DNA of 13,006 nucleotides, taken from the NCBI GenBank assembly GCA_038224615.1, contig JBBRFH010000077.1, positions 1-13,006 of the forward strand, given 5' to 3'. The position numbers and the translations under genes are program-made. The stretch comes from JBBRFH01 sp038224615. GTDB taxonomy: Bacteria > Planctomycetota > Phycisphaerae > Tepidisphaerales > Tepidisphaeraceae. This document shows positions 1 to 6,144 of this stretch, one piece after another; positions within the stretch are counted from its first letter, which is position 1; each line of letters begins with the position of its first letter. The notes under the pieces are model-generated. The model saw nothing but the letters and a program-made list of their open reading frames with translations, made no database searches and was not told the DNA's origin.

Positions 1-1253
1 ATGGCGGTGTGCCGGTAGCCGTGTTCGCTTTCGATGGCCTTGTCGATTGCCTCATCGACATTGCGCACGCGGACGAGCGGGATGAAGGGCATCATCTGCT
101 CTTCCTGCACGAACGGGTGGTTGAAGTCAGTCTCGCCGAACACGAGCTGACATGCCGGCGATACCGATGCGCCCGCGGCTTCGGCCAGCACGCGTGCGTC
201 GCGGCCGACGTAGTCCTTGTTCACGTGCGGCTTGCCGTCCTTGGGGTCGATCTTGAATGCCTGCTGCGTCAGTCGTTCGATCTGCGGGCTGGTGAGCTGC
301 GCGGCGCCGGCGTTGATGAGTGCGGCGACGAGCTTGTCGTAGACACTCTCGACCACGAAGACCTGCTTTTCGCCGATGCACAGGAGATTATTGTCGAACG
401 ATGCGCCTGCGATGATCGACTGGGCCGCGTTCTTGAGGCAGGCGGTTTCATCGACGACGACGGGCGGATTGCCCGGCCCGGCGACGATTGCGCGCTTCGG
501 AGACTTAAGCGCCGCTCGCGCGACCGCCGGCCCGCCGGTGACGACCAGCAGGTGAACGCCGCGGTGGGCGAAGATCGCGTCGGCGCTTTCAAGCGTGGGC
601 GGGTTGATGACGCAGATCAGGTGCTCGATGCCGAACTTGGCGGCGATCCGCTTGTTGTACTCGCGCACCGCGACCGCGGCGCAGTTGGCGCCGCCGGGGT
701 GCGGGTTGGCGACCAGCGAATTGCCGCTGGCGATCATGCTGACGGCGTTGGCCGACAAGGTGGGAACCGAGTGGGTGACGGGCGTGATCGCGCCGATGAC
801 GCCGAACGGCGCGAACTCTTCGAGGCACACGCCGTTGCTGCCAGTGGTTGCCTGGGTCTTGAGGAACTCGACGCCGGGCACGAGCTTGAGGATCTGAAGC
901 TTTTCGATCTTGTGATCGAGCCGGCCGATCTTGGTTTCCTTGAACTCGATCTCGCCCCACTCGTGGGCCTTTTCGTCGGCGGTGGCCTTGATGATTTTGA
1001 CGATCTGGTCGCGCTCATCGAGCGAGAGAGTCATCAGCTTCTTCTGCGACTCGGTTGCGGCGGCGACGGCCTGGTCGACGTCAGCGAAGACGCCGTAGCG
1101 GCCGTCGTTCTCGCTGATTGGGTGCGGCGCGGACGAGCGGTACGGCTCATTGGCGGCGGGGTCTTCCCCGGCGCGCGGGCCGGTCTGCTGCGGCGACTTG
1201 CCGAGCCGCCGCATCACTTCCATTACCACGTCTTGAATAACTGCCTGGTCCAT
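1..1253 (-). CDS. BMC-associated CoA-acylating aldehyde dehydrogenase (PduP/EutE-like), 3' end beyond window
   Basis: This gene starts at the ATG at 1253 and stays open to the left edge, giving 417 codons without a stop, so its C-terminus is missing. Members of the family convert an aldehyde, CoA and NAD+ to acyl-CoA inside a microcompartment. The predicted catalytic cysteine is residue 292 in the motif NNLLCIGEK, which matches the Cys region of PduP/EutE. A glycine-rich cofactor segment follows PF at about residues 149-160, and NPHPGGAN lies near 183-190. The first 18 residues, MDQAVIQDVVMEVMRRLG, form a short amphipathic helix followed by a Pro/Gly-rich linker (about 20-45); this is how BMC encapsulation peptides look. 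The start lies 11 bases after the dehydrogenase stop, with GAGGA as ribosome binding site, so it belongs to the same operon. The family call is secure; the physiological aldehyde is not shown. Confidence 0.93.
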   Translation of the reverse strand, partial: MDQAVIQDVVMEVMRRLGKSPQQTGPRAGEDPAANEPYRSSAPHPISENDGRYGVFADVDQAVAAATESQKKLMTLSLDERDQIVKIIKATADEKAHEWGEIEFKETKIGRLDHKIEKLQILKLVPGVEFLKTQATTGSNGVCLEEFAPFGVIGAITPVTHSVPTLSANAVSMIASGNSLVANPHPGGANCAAVAVREYNKRIAAKFGIEHLICVINPPTLESADAIFAHRGVHLLVVTGGPAVARAALKSPKRAIVAGPGNPPVVVDETACLKNAAQSIIAGASFDNNLLCIGEKQVFVVESVYDKLVAALINAGAAQLTSPQIERLTQQAFKIDPKDGKPHVNKDYVGRDARVLAEAAGASVSPACQLVFGETDFNHPFVQEEQMMPFIPLVRVRNVDEAIDKAIESEHGYRHTA

Positions 1254-1264
1254 TTACGTCGTCC

Positions 1265-2587
1265 TCAGTTCTTCGCTGCGTACGTCTCGAGCAACCCCGT
1301 TCGCACGGCCATGTCGAGCACCGTGAACCGCCGCCGAATGTAGTACGCCTGCCAATGACTTTGCCGCAGGCGATCGGCCGGGATCCCGATCTGCTCCGAT
1401 TCCGTCGGCGCGCCCGCATCTTTCAACATCTGCCTAAGCTGCGCGCGCGGAATCAACTGCTCGCGAAGTTGCTGTTTCAGCGTCGGCCATTTGTCTTTCA
1501 GCGATTGCAATTGGGCCCGCAGGACATCCCGCGGGATGTACTTCGCCCGAGTTTCCATCTCCGCTTTGTCGGCTAGTGCAGCGATGGCGAAAAACGGCCG
1601 TGCCTGCTTCGCGGCGTCGTCGGCAGTGGCAGGCCAGCGGTTAGCGAGCGCATCGATGTCGAGTTTGGTCAGGTCTTGCGCGAACAGCCACTCGTACAGC
1701 CCGGTGATCGCCAGCGAACCGATGCCGACCTTGAAGCCGTGCGGCACCGTCGCACCGTTGTGCGTGTGGTGCTCCATGTCCCACAGGTGGCTGAACTGGT
1801 GCTCGGCCCCGGACGCCGGCCGCGACGTCTTGTGCGATTGCATCGCGAAGCCGGTCATCATCAGGCCTTCGGTAAGCCCGCGGATAGCCGTCGCGTCGCC
1901 GGTCGGAATGCCGGTGGCGTTGTCGCACCATCCACGCAAGTGCGGCTGCACGAGATCCCACGACGTCGTGTCGACCGCTTCGACTCCCAACGCGTCGGCA
2001 AGAATCCAGTCCGCGCCGGCGGGTATCTTGGCAACCACGTCAGCGTAGCCGGCGGCGTTCATCAGCGGCGGGGCCTGGGCTATGACGTTAAGATCGGCGA
2101 CGACGGCCCGCGGCGCGGGTCCGTCAAACATCTGCTTCGAGCCCTTGCAGGTAATCGACGATGCGTACGCCGTGTAACCGTCCATCGAGGCGGCAGTGGC
2201 GACGCAGAGGTACTGGCGACTTGCGCGATAGGCGGCAAGCTTCACGAGATCATTGAGTACGCCCGAGCCAACCACGACCGGCGTCGCCTCGCCATTGCTC
2301 GCGATCACGCCGTCGAGTTCTTCTACGTACTTCCATTCGGCGTTTAGCGCCGGGTCGGTGATGACGTGGGTACGCACGTCGATACCGGCAGCCTTCAGCA
2401 GTCCCTGCACCACTTCGCCTGCGGCGGCGAACGTGTTGCGGTCGGCGATCAGCGCCGCGACGTTCTGTTTCGGAAATGCCGCGTTAAAAACGGCCGGCAC
2501 CGCGCGGAGCGCGCCGCAGTCGATCTCCAGAAACTGGGTCGTGGCCGCGGCGGCAAGTGCGCGGGCGAGCGGGACGGAGGCACCCAT
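1265..2587 (-). CDS. Iron-dependent alcohol dehydrogenase superfamily protein, sn-glycerol-1-phosphate dehydrogenase (AraM/EgsA)-like
   Basis: The 440-residue product resembles NAD(P)-dependent glycerol-1-phosphate dehydrogenases. The GSGVLNDLVK motif (about residues 107-116) is the dinucleotide site. Likely metal ligands are Asp183 in GYADVVAK, His263 in SGAEHQFSH and His283 in PHGFKVG. I chose the ATG at 2587 because AAGGAGG lies 8 bases upstream and because the family fold begins soon after; the frame is open further upstream but reads implausibly Arg-rich sequence. The start overlaps the stop of the preceding small gene by one base (TGATG), indicating translational coupling. Its place in a BMC operon suggests a role in reducing a pathway aldehyde or ketone and recycling NADH, but this is inference: the family's known activity is reduction of dihydroxyacetone phosphate. 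The N-terminus (about 4-20) is Ala-rich and could form a helix. Confidence 0.85.
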   Translation of the reverse strand: MGASVPLARALAAAATTQFLEIDCGALRAVPAVFNAAFPKQNVAALIADRNTFAAAGEVVQGLLKAAGIDVRTHVITDPALNAEWKYVEELDGVIASNGEATPVVVGSGVLNDLVKLAAYRASRQYLCVATAASMDGYTAYASSITCKGSKQMFDGPAPRAVVADLNVIAQAPPLMNAAGYADVVAKIPAGADWILADALGVEAVDTTSWDLVQPHLRGWCDNATGIPTGDATAIRGLTEGLMMTGFAMQSHKTSRPASGAEHQFSHLWDMEHHTHNGATVPHGFKVGIGSLAITGLYEWLFAQDLTKLDIDALANRWPATADDAAKQARPFFAIAALADKAEMETRAKYIPRDVLRAQLQSLKDKWPTLKQQLREQLIPRAQLRQMLKDAGAPTESEQIGIPADRLRQSHWQAYYIRRRFTVLDMAVRTGLLETYAAKN

Positions 2588-2760
2588 CAGTGGGCCTCCT
2601 TCACGTAAGACGCGCCGATCGCCCCGAGGTCCATCAGCTTGTGGTACACCCATGGCAGCGTCTGAAAGACGACGCGGCGACTCTGGAGAATGAACGAGTC
2701 GAGCGGCACGAGGTCGCAGACGTTCCAGCGGGCGCAGCTTGTCCGCGCGCTGTCGCTCAT
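2587..2760 (-). CDS. Unrecognised 57-residue protein encoded within the BMC operon
   Basis: I do not recognise this product. The ATG at 2760 overlaps the BMC-P stop by four bases (ATGA), and the stop overlaps the dehydrogenase start by one base, so it is locked between two real genes. A GGAG element lies 8 bases before the start. The sequence has two Cys in the N-terminal third (residues 9 and 15) and a hydrophobic/aromatic middle (VVFQTLPWVYHKLMDLG). It ends in SYVKEAH, whose codons also carry the downstream gene's Shine-Dalgarno. No signal peptide or clear transmembrane helix is visible. The coupling suggests a BMC accessory or an adaptor for the dehydrogenase, but no function can be assigned. 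It could also be a detached N-terminal module of the dehydrogenase. Confidence 0.62.
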   Translation of the reverse strand: MSDSARTSCARWNVCDLVPLDSFILQSRRVVFQTLPWVYHKLMDLGAIGASYVKEAH

Positions 2761-3083
2761 CGCCCACTCTCCGCAGAATAGAACGTCTTGCCGGCGAAGG
2801 TGGCTGAGTCGACGATGCCGATGACGACGGCGTCGGCGGGAAGGTTCTTGGTCTGCTCGGTCATGCGCGCCGAACTGCCCTGCACGACCAGCACGAGTTG
2901 CCCTTCGCCGCAACCGACGACGTCGATCGCCACGATCGCCCGGCCGGTGTTGCCGAGCGAAGCAGGCTGCTGCGCATCGTCGTACTTCACGTTCAGCGGC
3001 TCAATGACGAGCAGCTTCTGGCCGTTCAAGGTTTTGTCCTTGACGGAAGAGACGACGGTGCCGGTGACGCGTGCTAGAAACAT
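2757..3083 (-). CDS. BMC-P vertex shell protein (EutN/CcmL family)
   Basis: The 108-residue product begins MFLARVTGTVVSSVKDKTL and matches the EutN/CcmL (Pfam BMC-P) beta-barrel family. Its members form pentamers that cap the vertices of the icosahedral BMC shell. Typical features are the VxGTVVSSVKxxxLxGxKLLVIEPL opening, the central GRAIVAIDVVGCGEGQLVLVVQGSSAR segment and the VIGIVD strand near residues 87-92. Length is normal for the family. The start is set by GGAGG four bases upstream, and that Shine-Dalgarno lies in a perfect 16-base palindrome. The gene overlaps the following small ORF by four bases. Other PVM-type loci encode several BMC-P proteins; only this one is in the window. Confidence 0.94.
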   Translation of the reverse strand: MFLARVTGTVVSSVKDKTLNGQKLLVIEPLNVKYDDAQQPASLGNTGRAIVAIDVVGCGEGQLVLVVQGSSARMTEQTKNLPADAVVIGIVDSATFAGKTFYSAESGR

Positions 3084-3087
3084 CTGT

Positions 3088-3103
3088 CCTCCGCATGCGG
3101 AGG
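3088..3103 (-). promoter_or_regulatory. Perfect 16-base palindrome containing the BMC-P Shine-Dalgarno
   Basis: The sequence CCTCCGCATGCGGAGG reads the same on both strands and can fold as a 6-bp GC-rich stem with a CATG loop. On the transcribed (minus) strand its 3' half holds GGAGG, four bases before the BMC-P ATG, and its 5' half holds the perfect complement CCTCC. The structure would hide the ribosome binding site. Lower translation of a vertex protein needed in few copies per shell is a plausible purpose, but that is inference. Confidence 0.6.
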
Positions 3104-3106
3104 AAA

Positions 3107-3178
3107 TTCTGAATTCTGAAATCTGAAGTCTGAAAGAGGTCTTCTTTCAGCATTCAGCATTCATCGTTCAGCATTCCC
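3107..3178. repeat. Heptamer-periodic inverted repeat in the BMC-H / BMC-P spacer
   Basis: The left block is four 7-base units on the plus strand (TTCTGAA twice, ATCTGAA, GTCTGAA; 3107-3134). The right block (3145-3172) has units TTTCAGC, ATTCAGC, ATTCATC and GTTCAGC, which are complementary in reverse. The centre is a perfect 8-bp stem, CTGAAAGA (3130-3137) with TCTTTCAG (3143-3150), around a 5-base loop. Outside it the arms pair about 4-5 bases in each 7, with 2-base mismatches between, so the two heptad registers match. It fills nearly the whole 95-base spacer. Confidence 0.85.
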
Positions 3179-3448
3179 TTATCCCATCTTCGCGACGCCC
3201 TCGTGGGGGCGGGCGATGACGTGGACGCTGATCACTTCGCCGAGTTTGCCGGCGGCTTCAGCGCCGGCGTCGACCGCGGCGCGGACGGCGGCGACATCGC
3301 CGCGGACGGTGATTGCCACCATGCCGTTGCCGACCATGTGCCGGTCGACGAACGTCACGTTGGCAGCCTTGAGTGCCGCGTCGAGCGCCTCGACGGCTGG
3401 TACGATGCCCTTGGTCTCGATCAATCCGATTGCTTCACCGATCGCCAT
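3179..3448 (-). CDS. BMC-H single-domain hexameric shell protein
   Basis: The 89-residue product is a canonical Pfam BMC domain: GEAIGLIETKG at residues 4-14, ALDAALKAANV at 21-31, the RGDVAAVRAAVDAG helix at 49-62, and VISVHVIARPH at 72-82. Such proteins form hexagonal tiles that make up the facets of the shell. The predicted pore loop reads MVGNGM, unlike the KIGSG type of PduA, so pore selectivity may differ. The ATG at 3448 is preceded by GGGAG six bases upstream. The gene sits between the acetate-kinase-family gene and BMC-P, with heptamer-repeat spacers on both sides. Confidence 0.96.
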   Translation of the reverse strand: MAIGEAIGLIETKGIVPAVEALDAALKAANVTFVDRHMVGNGMVAITVRGDVAAVRAAVDAGAEAAGKLGEVISVHVIARPHEGVAKMG

Positions 3449-3458
3449 GCTGGCTCCC

Positions 3459-3530
3459 GTTTGGCGTTTGAACTCGTGAGTCTGAAGCAGGAGCAACTCA
3501 CTCCAAACTCCAAACTCCCAGATCCAAACT
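3459..3530. repeat. Heptamer-periodic inverted repeat in the kinase / BMC-H spacer
   Basis: Right-hand units of 7 bases are CTCCAAA (3501-3507 and 3508-3514), CTCCCAG and ATCCAAA, ending at the kinase stop codon. The left side has GTTTGGC (3459-3465) and GTTTGAA (3466-3472). GTGAGT (3476-3481) pairs with ACTCAC (3496-3501). Outward, GTTTG (3466-3470) pairs with CAAAC (3504-3508), and GTTTGG (3459-3464) pairs with CCAAAC (3510-3515), so the pairing keeps the 7-base register. Confidence 0.8.
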
Positions 3531-4629
3531 AATCCTTCAATACTTCCGCGGTCTGTCTTGCGACGACCAACTCTTCGTTCGTCGGCACGATCCAGATCTG
3601 TGCCTTGCTGGTCGCGGCGTCGATGCGTGTCTCGGCGCCGCAAACGTTGTTCTTTTTCGTGTCGAGCACGACGCCGGCGTAGCCCAAAGTCGAGCAGATC
3701 TGCTCGCGGAGCTTGACGCCGTTCTCACCGATGCCAGCCGTGAAGACGAGCGCGTCGATGCCGCCGAGGGCGGCCATATACGCGCCGATGTAGTGCTTGG
3801 CGCTTTCGGCGTAGGCGTCGATCGCGAGCCGGGCGCGAGGGTTGGTCGCCGCGGCCTTTTCGATGTCGCGCATGTCGTTGGACACGCCGCTGATGCCGAG
3901 CAGTCCGCCTTCCTTGCTGAGTCGCTTCAAGACGTCGTCGATGCTTATGCCGGTCTTCAGCAGCTTGAGCAAGGCAAACGTGTCGAAGTCCCCGACGCGG
4001 TTGTTTTGCGGCAGGCCCGTCTGCGGCGTGAGGCCAAGACTATTGGCCATGCTTTTGCCGTCGTCGATCGCACAGATGCTCGACGACCCGCCCAGGTGAC
4101 AACTGATAACCTTCTTCGCGGCCGGTGCGAGTTGCTTCATTCGTGTCGCGATGAAACGATGACTGGCACCGTGGAATCCGTAGCGGCGGATGCCCATCGA
4201 CGTCCATTCCCACGGGATCGCGTAGACCTGCCGGCTCTGTGGGATCGTCGCGTGGAACGCCGTCTCGAAGCACGCCACCTGCGGCACGCCAGGAAGCTTC
4301 TCGGCGAAGGCCTTCATCGCGGCGATGTAGCAGGGGTTGTGCGCCGGCGCGACGTCAGCGAACTGCTGCATCGTCTCGATGACGTGCTCGTCCACCTTCA
4401 CCGCACCACTGATCGGCCCGCCGTGTACGGCTTTGAAGCCGATGGCGTCGGGTTTCCGTGGCAGCTTTTGCAGGATGACATCGATGACGTCGCCGTGCGT
4501 TGCGTACGGTTCGCCGGGCTGACCGATCCGCTCGTAGCCGCCGCGCGCCACTTCGCCAAAGTCCGCGTCCGAATCGAGGACGCGGTACTTGAACGAGGTC
4601 GAGCCGAGGTTGGCGACGAGAATCAGCAT
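3529..4629 (-). CDS. BMC-associated acetate/propionate kinase family protein (divergent AckA)
   Basis: The 366-residue product belongs to the acetokinase family, which converts acyl-phosphate and ADP to acid and ATP. Family motifs are NLGSTSFKY (7-15), AVHGG (67-71), APAHNP (94-99), FETAFH (121-126), RRYGFHGASH (148-157), CHLGGSSS (177-184), GVSNDMRDI (248-256), FTAGIGEN (296-303) and PTNEE (349-353). It is shorter than typical AckA (about 400). Compared from memory with the Methanosarcina thermophila enzyme, Asn7, His180, Arg241 and Glu384 have counterparts. Arg91 is replaced by Lys66, Asp148 by Glu122, and the pocket residue Leu122 by Ala96. In this operon it should take the acyl-phosphate made by PduL; a larger acid such as propionate or lactate is possible. 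The ATG at 4629 places Asn7 correctly. The Shine-Dalgarno is weak, and a large hairpin ends 14 bases upstream. Confidence 0.92.
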   Translation of the reverse strand: MLILVANLGSTSFKYRVLDSDADFGEVARGGYERIGQPGEPYATHGDVIDVILQKLPRKPDAIGFKAVHGGPISGAVKVDEHVIETMQQFADVAPAHNPCYIAAMKAFAEKLPGVPQVACFETAFHATIPQSRQVYAIPWEWTSMGIRRYGFHGASHRFIATRMKQLAPAAKKVISCHLGGSSSICAIDDGKSMANSLGLTPQTGLPQNNRVGDFDTFALLKLLKTGISIDDVLKRLSKEGGLLGISGVSNDMRDIEKAAATNPRARLAIDAYAESAKHYIGAYMAALGGIDALVFTAGIGENGVKLREQICSTLGYAGVVLDTKKNNVCGAETRIDAATSKAQIWIVPTNEELVVARQTAEVLKD

Positions 4630-4643
4630 TTGGCAAATCGATC

Positions 4644-4737
4644 CACCACGAAGCCGCGAAGGGCACGAAGCGACGCGAAGGGAGTTCTGATCAGGAGTCC
4701 GCGCGTCCTCCTTCGCGCCCTTCGCGGCTTCGTGGTG
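4644..4737. repeat. 27-base-arm dyad in the shell protein / kinase spacer
   Basis: Left arm 4644-4670 and right arm 4711-4737 are reverse complements at 26 of 27 positions, around a 40-base loop. The core reads CGAAGCCGCGAAGGGC on one arm and GCCCTTCGCGGCTTCG on the other. It lies wholly in the 118-base gap between the tandem shell gene and the kinase gene. I recognise the CCTTCGCGGCTTCGTGG type as one that recurs between genes in many bacterial genomes, but no other full copy is in this window. Confidence 0.85.
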
Positions 4738-4747
4738 AAGCCGGGGT

Positions 4748-5329
4748 TCAGGCACCGAAGCCGGCGAGCAATTCGCCGTGCGGGCGGGCGATGACGTGCG
4801 AGCTGATCAGCTCGCCGACCTTGCCTGCGGCGGTTGCGCCGGCATCGACGGCGGCTTTCACCGAGCCGACGTCGCCGCGAACGATCGTTGTCACGAACGC
4901 GCCGCCGATCTGGATCGTCTTGATGACTTCGACGTTGGCGGCCTTGCCCATGGCGTCGGTCGCCTCGACGAGGCCGACCCAGCCCTTGGTTTCGATCAGG
5001 CCGACCGCGCCGTTGTTGCCGACAGGGGCGGCGACCTTCTTGTCGTCGCCGGCCTTCTTCTTCGGGAGCATCGGCGCCAGTTCATCATGCGGACGTGCGA
5101 TCACGTGTACGCTGATGACCTGACCGACGCGGCCGGCGGCTTCGGCGCCGGCGTCGAGCGCGGCCTTGACGGCGGCGACGTCGCCTTTGATGAACGTCGT
5201 CACCATCGCCGAGCCGGCCTTGTCCCAGCCGATTACCTCGACGTTGGCGGCCTTCAGCATCGCGTCAGTGCCCTCGATGAGGCTGACGAGACCTTTTGTT
5301 TCGATAAGACCCAGTGCTTCGCTTGCCAT
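4748..5329 (-). CDS. Tandem-domain BMC shell protein (two BMC-H-like domains, BMC-T type)
   Basis: The 193-residue product holds two complete, non-permuted BMC domains. Each begins with an IETKG motif (ALGLIETKG near residue 5, AVGLIETKG near 105) and each ends with HVIARPH. They are joined by a Lys-rich, Gly/Ala-rich linker (about 85-103). Trimers of such proteins mimic a hexamer and tile the shell facets. The pore-loop regions differ: DKAGSAM in domain 1, QIGGAF in domain 2. The two domains resemble each other and the separate BMC-H of this operon closely, suggesting a duplication and fusion of a BMC-H gene rather than a circularly permuted BMC-T. The ATG at 5329 has AGGAG six bases upstream. 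It is the second gene of the operon. Confidence 0.94.
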   Translation of the reverse strand: MASEALGLIETKGLVSLIEGTDAMLKAANVEVIGWDKAGSAMVTTFIKGDVAAVKAALDAGAEAAGRVGQVISVHVIARPHDELAPMLPKKKAGDDKKVAAPVGNNGAVGLIETKGWVGLVEATDAMGKAANVEVIKTIQIGGAFVTTIVRGDVGSVKAAVDAGATAAGKVGELISSHVIARPHGELLAGFGA

Positions 5330-5340
5330 AGTTGCTCCTG

Positions 5341-5418
5341 ATGACAAATGACAAAACTCAAATGACAAATGAACAGACCGTCCGCCTCATTTGTCATTTT
5401 GATTTTGTCATTGGTCAT
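5341..5418. repeat. Heptamer-periodic inverted repeat in the pduL / shell protein spacer
   Basis: Arms of 32 bases (5341-5372 and 5387-5418) are reverse complements at 28 positions, around a 14-base loop. Each arm is a tandem of 7-base units: ATGACAA twice, AACTCAA and ATGACAA on the left, and their inverted counterparts of the CATTTGT/CATTTTG kind on the right. It fills most of the 93-base spacer. Its A/T-rich composition stands out from the GC-rich genes around it. Confidence 0.9.
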
Positions 5419-5422
5419 TTCT

Positions 5423-6121
5423 TTACTTGATCAGTTCCATCTTCGTCGCCGACTCCAGATCGCAGGCGTTGCCCTCATCGGTGTCGATATGCACCTCGAG
5501 GATGACCTTGGGGTGGTAGCGGACGGTGAGGCCTTCAAAGGTCACGCCGCTGGGGCCGGTGATTTTCAGTTTCAACTCGTCGCCGTCTTTGACGCCGTAG
5601 TAGGCCATGTCTTCGGTCGACATGTGGACGTGTCGTCGGGCACGGATGACACCGTGTTGGATCGTCAGCGCGCCGGCGGGGCCGAGGAGGGTGATGCCGG
5701 GGGTGCCAGCATGATCGCCGCTGATCTTCAGCGGCAGGTCGAGGCCGAGGTATACGCCGTCGGTGTAGCTGATCTCGACCTGGGTGTAATTGCGGGTCGG
5801 GCCGAGGATGCGGACGTTGGGGATGATGCGTTGGCGCGGCCCGACGAGCGTGACGGTCTGCTCACTGGCGAACTCGCCTTGCTGGTACAGGTCCTTCATC
5901 TTGCCAAGTTTGGTGCCGCGGCCGAAGAGGACTTCAAGATGCTCCTGCGTCACGTGTACGTGACGGGCCGACACGTTGACGACCAGCGGATGGGGGGCAC
6001 CGGCTCGTGAATCGACCGCATAACGCCCGTATCCGCCTGCACTAAGGCGCTGCTTAAGCACCTCGCGCACCAAGGCTTCGACGTCCGGCCGAGAGAGTTG
6101 GGGGGATAACGTTGTCGCCAA
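5423..6121 (-). CDS. pduL: PduL-type phosphate propanoyltransferase (phosphotransacylase)
   Basis: PduL interconverts acyl-CoA and acyl-phosphate in the BMC lumen and recycles CoA there. The 232-residue product has the two-domain PduL pattern: RHVHV (53-57) in the first half, RRHVHM (162-167) in the second, and HIDTDEGNA (211-219) near the end. These histidines and the nearby Glu are the expected zinc ligands. Residues 11-26 (RPDVEALVREVLKQRL) form an amphipathic helix followed by a Gly-rich linker, an encapsulation-peptide arrangement. I chose TTG at 6121: GAGGAG lies six bases upstream, whereas the upstream GTG at 6163 falls between the -35 and -10 elements of the operon promoter and would not be transcribed. 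This is the first gene of the operon. Confidence 0.94.
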   Translation of the reverse strand: MATTLSPQLSRPDVEALVREVLKQRLSAGGYGRYAVDSRAGAPHPLVVNVSARHVHVTQEHLEVLFGRGTKLGKMKDLYQQGEFASEQTVTLVGPRQRIIPNVRILGPTRNYTQVEISYTDGVYLGLDLPLKISGDHAGTPGITLLGPAGALTIQHGVIRARRHVHMSTEDMAYYGVKDGDELKLKITGPSGVTFEGLTVRYHPKVILEVHIDTDEGNACDLESATKMELIK

Positions 6122-6144
6122 GTCTTGCTCCTCGCTTTGGCAAA

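Noticed and set aside
9..1343. Long plus-strand reading frame (444 codons) opposite the aldehyde dehydrogenase
   Set aside because: It is antisense to a gene with clear family motifs and a catalytic cysteine; its Asp/Arg/Val-rich composition is typical of shadow frames in high-GC DNA.
2588..2767. Extended 500-residue version of the Fe-ADH starting at GTG 2767
   Set aside because: The extra 60 residues are Arg/Pro-rich, overlap the small coupled ORF, and ignore the strong AAGGAGG before the ATG at 2587.
3793..4794. Plus-strand frame of 333 codons opposite the kinase and shell genes
   Set aside because: It crosses a large intergenic dyad and antisense coding regions, with Arg-rich, motif-free sequence; a shadow of the codon bias of the minus strand.
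5341..5418. CRISPR-like array
   Set aside because: Units are 7 bases without unique spacers, and the block is an inverted arrangement; no cas gene is present.
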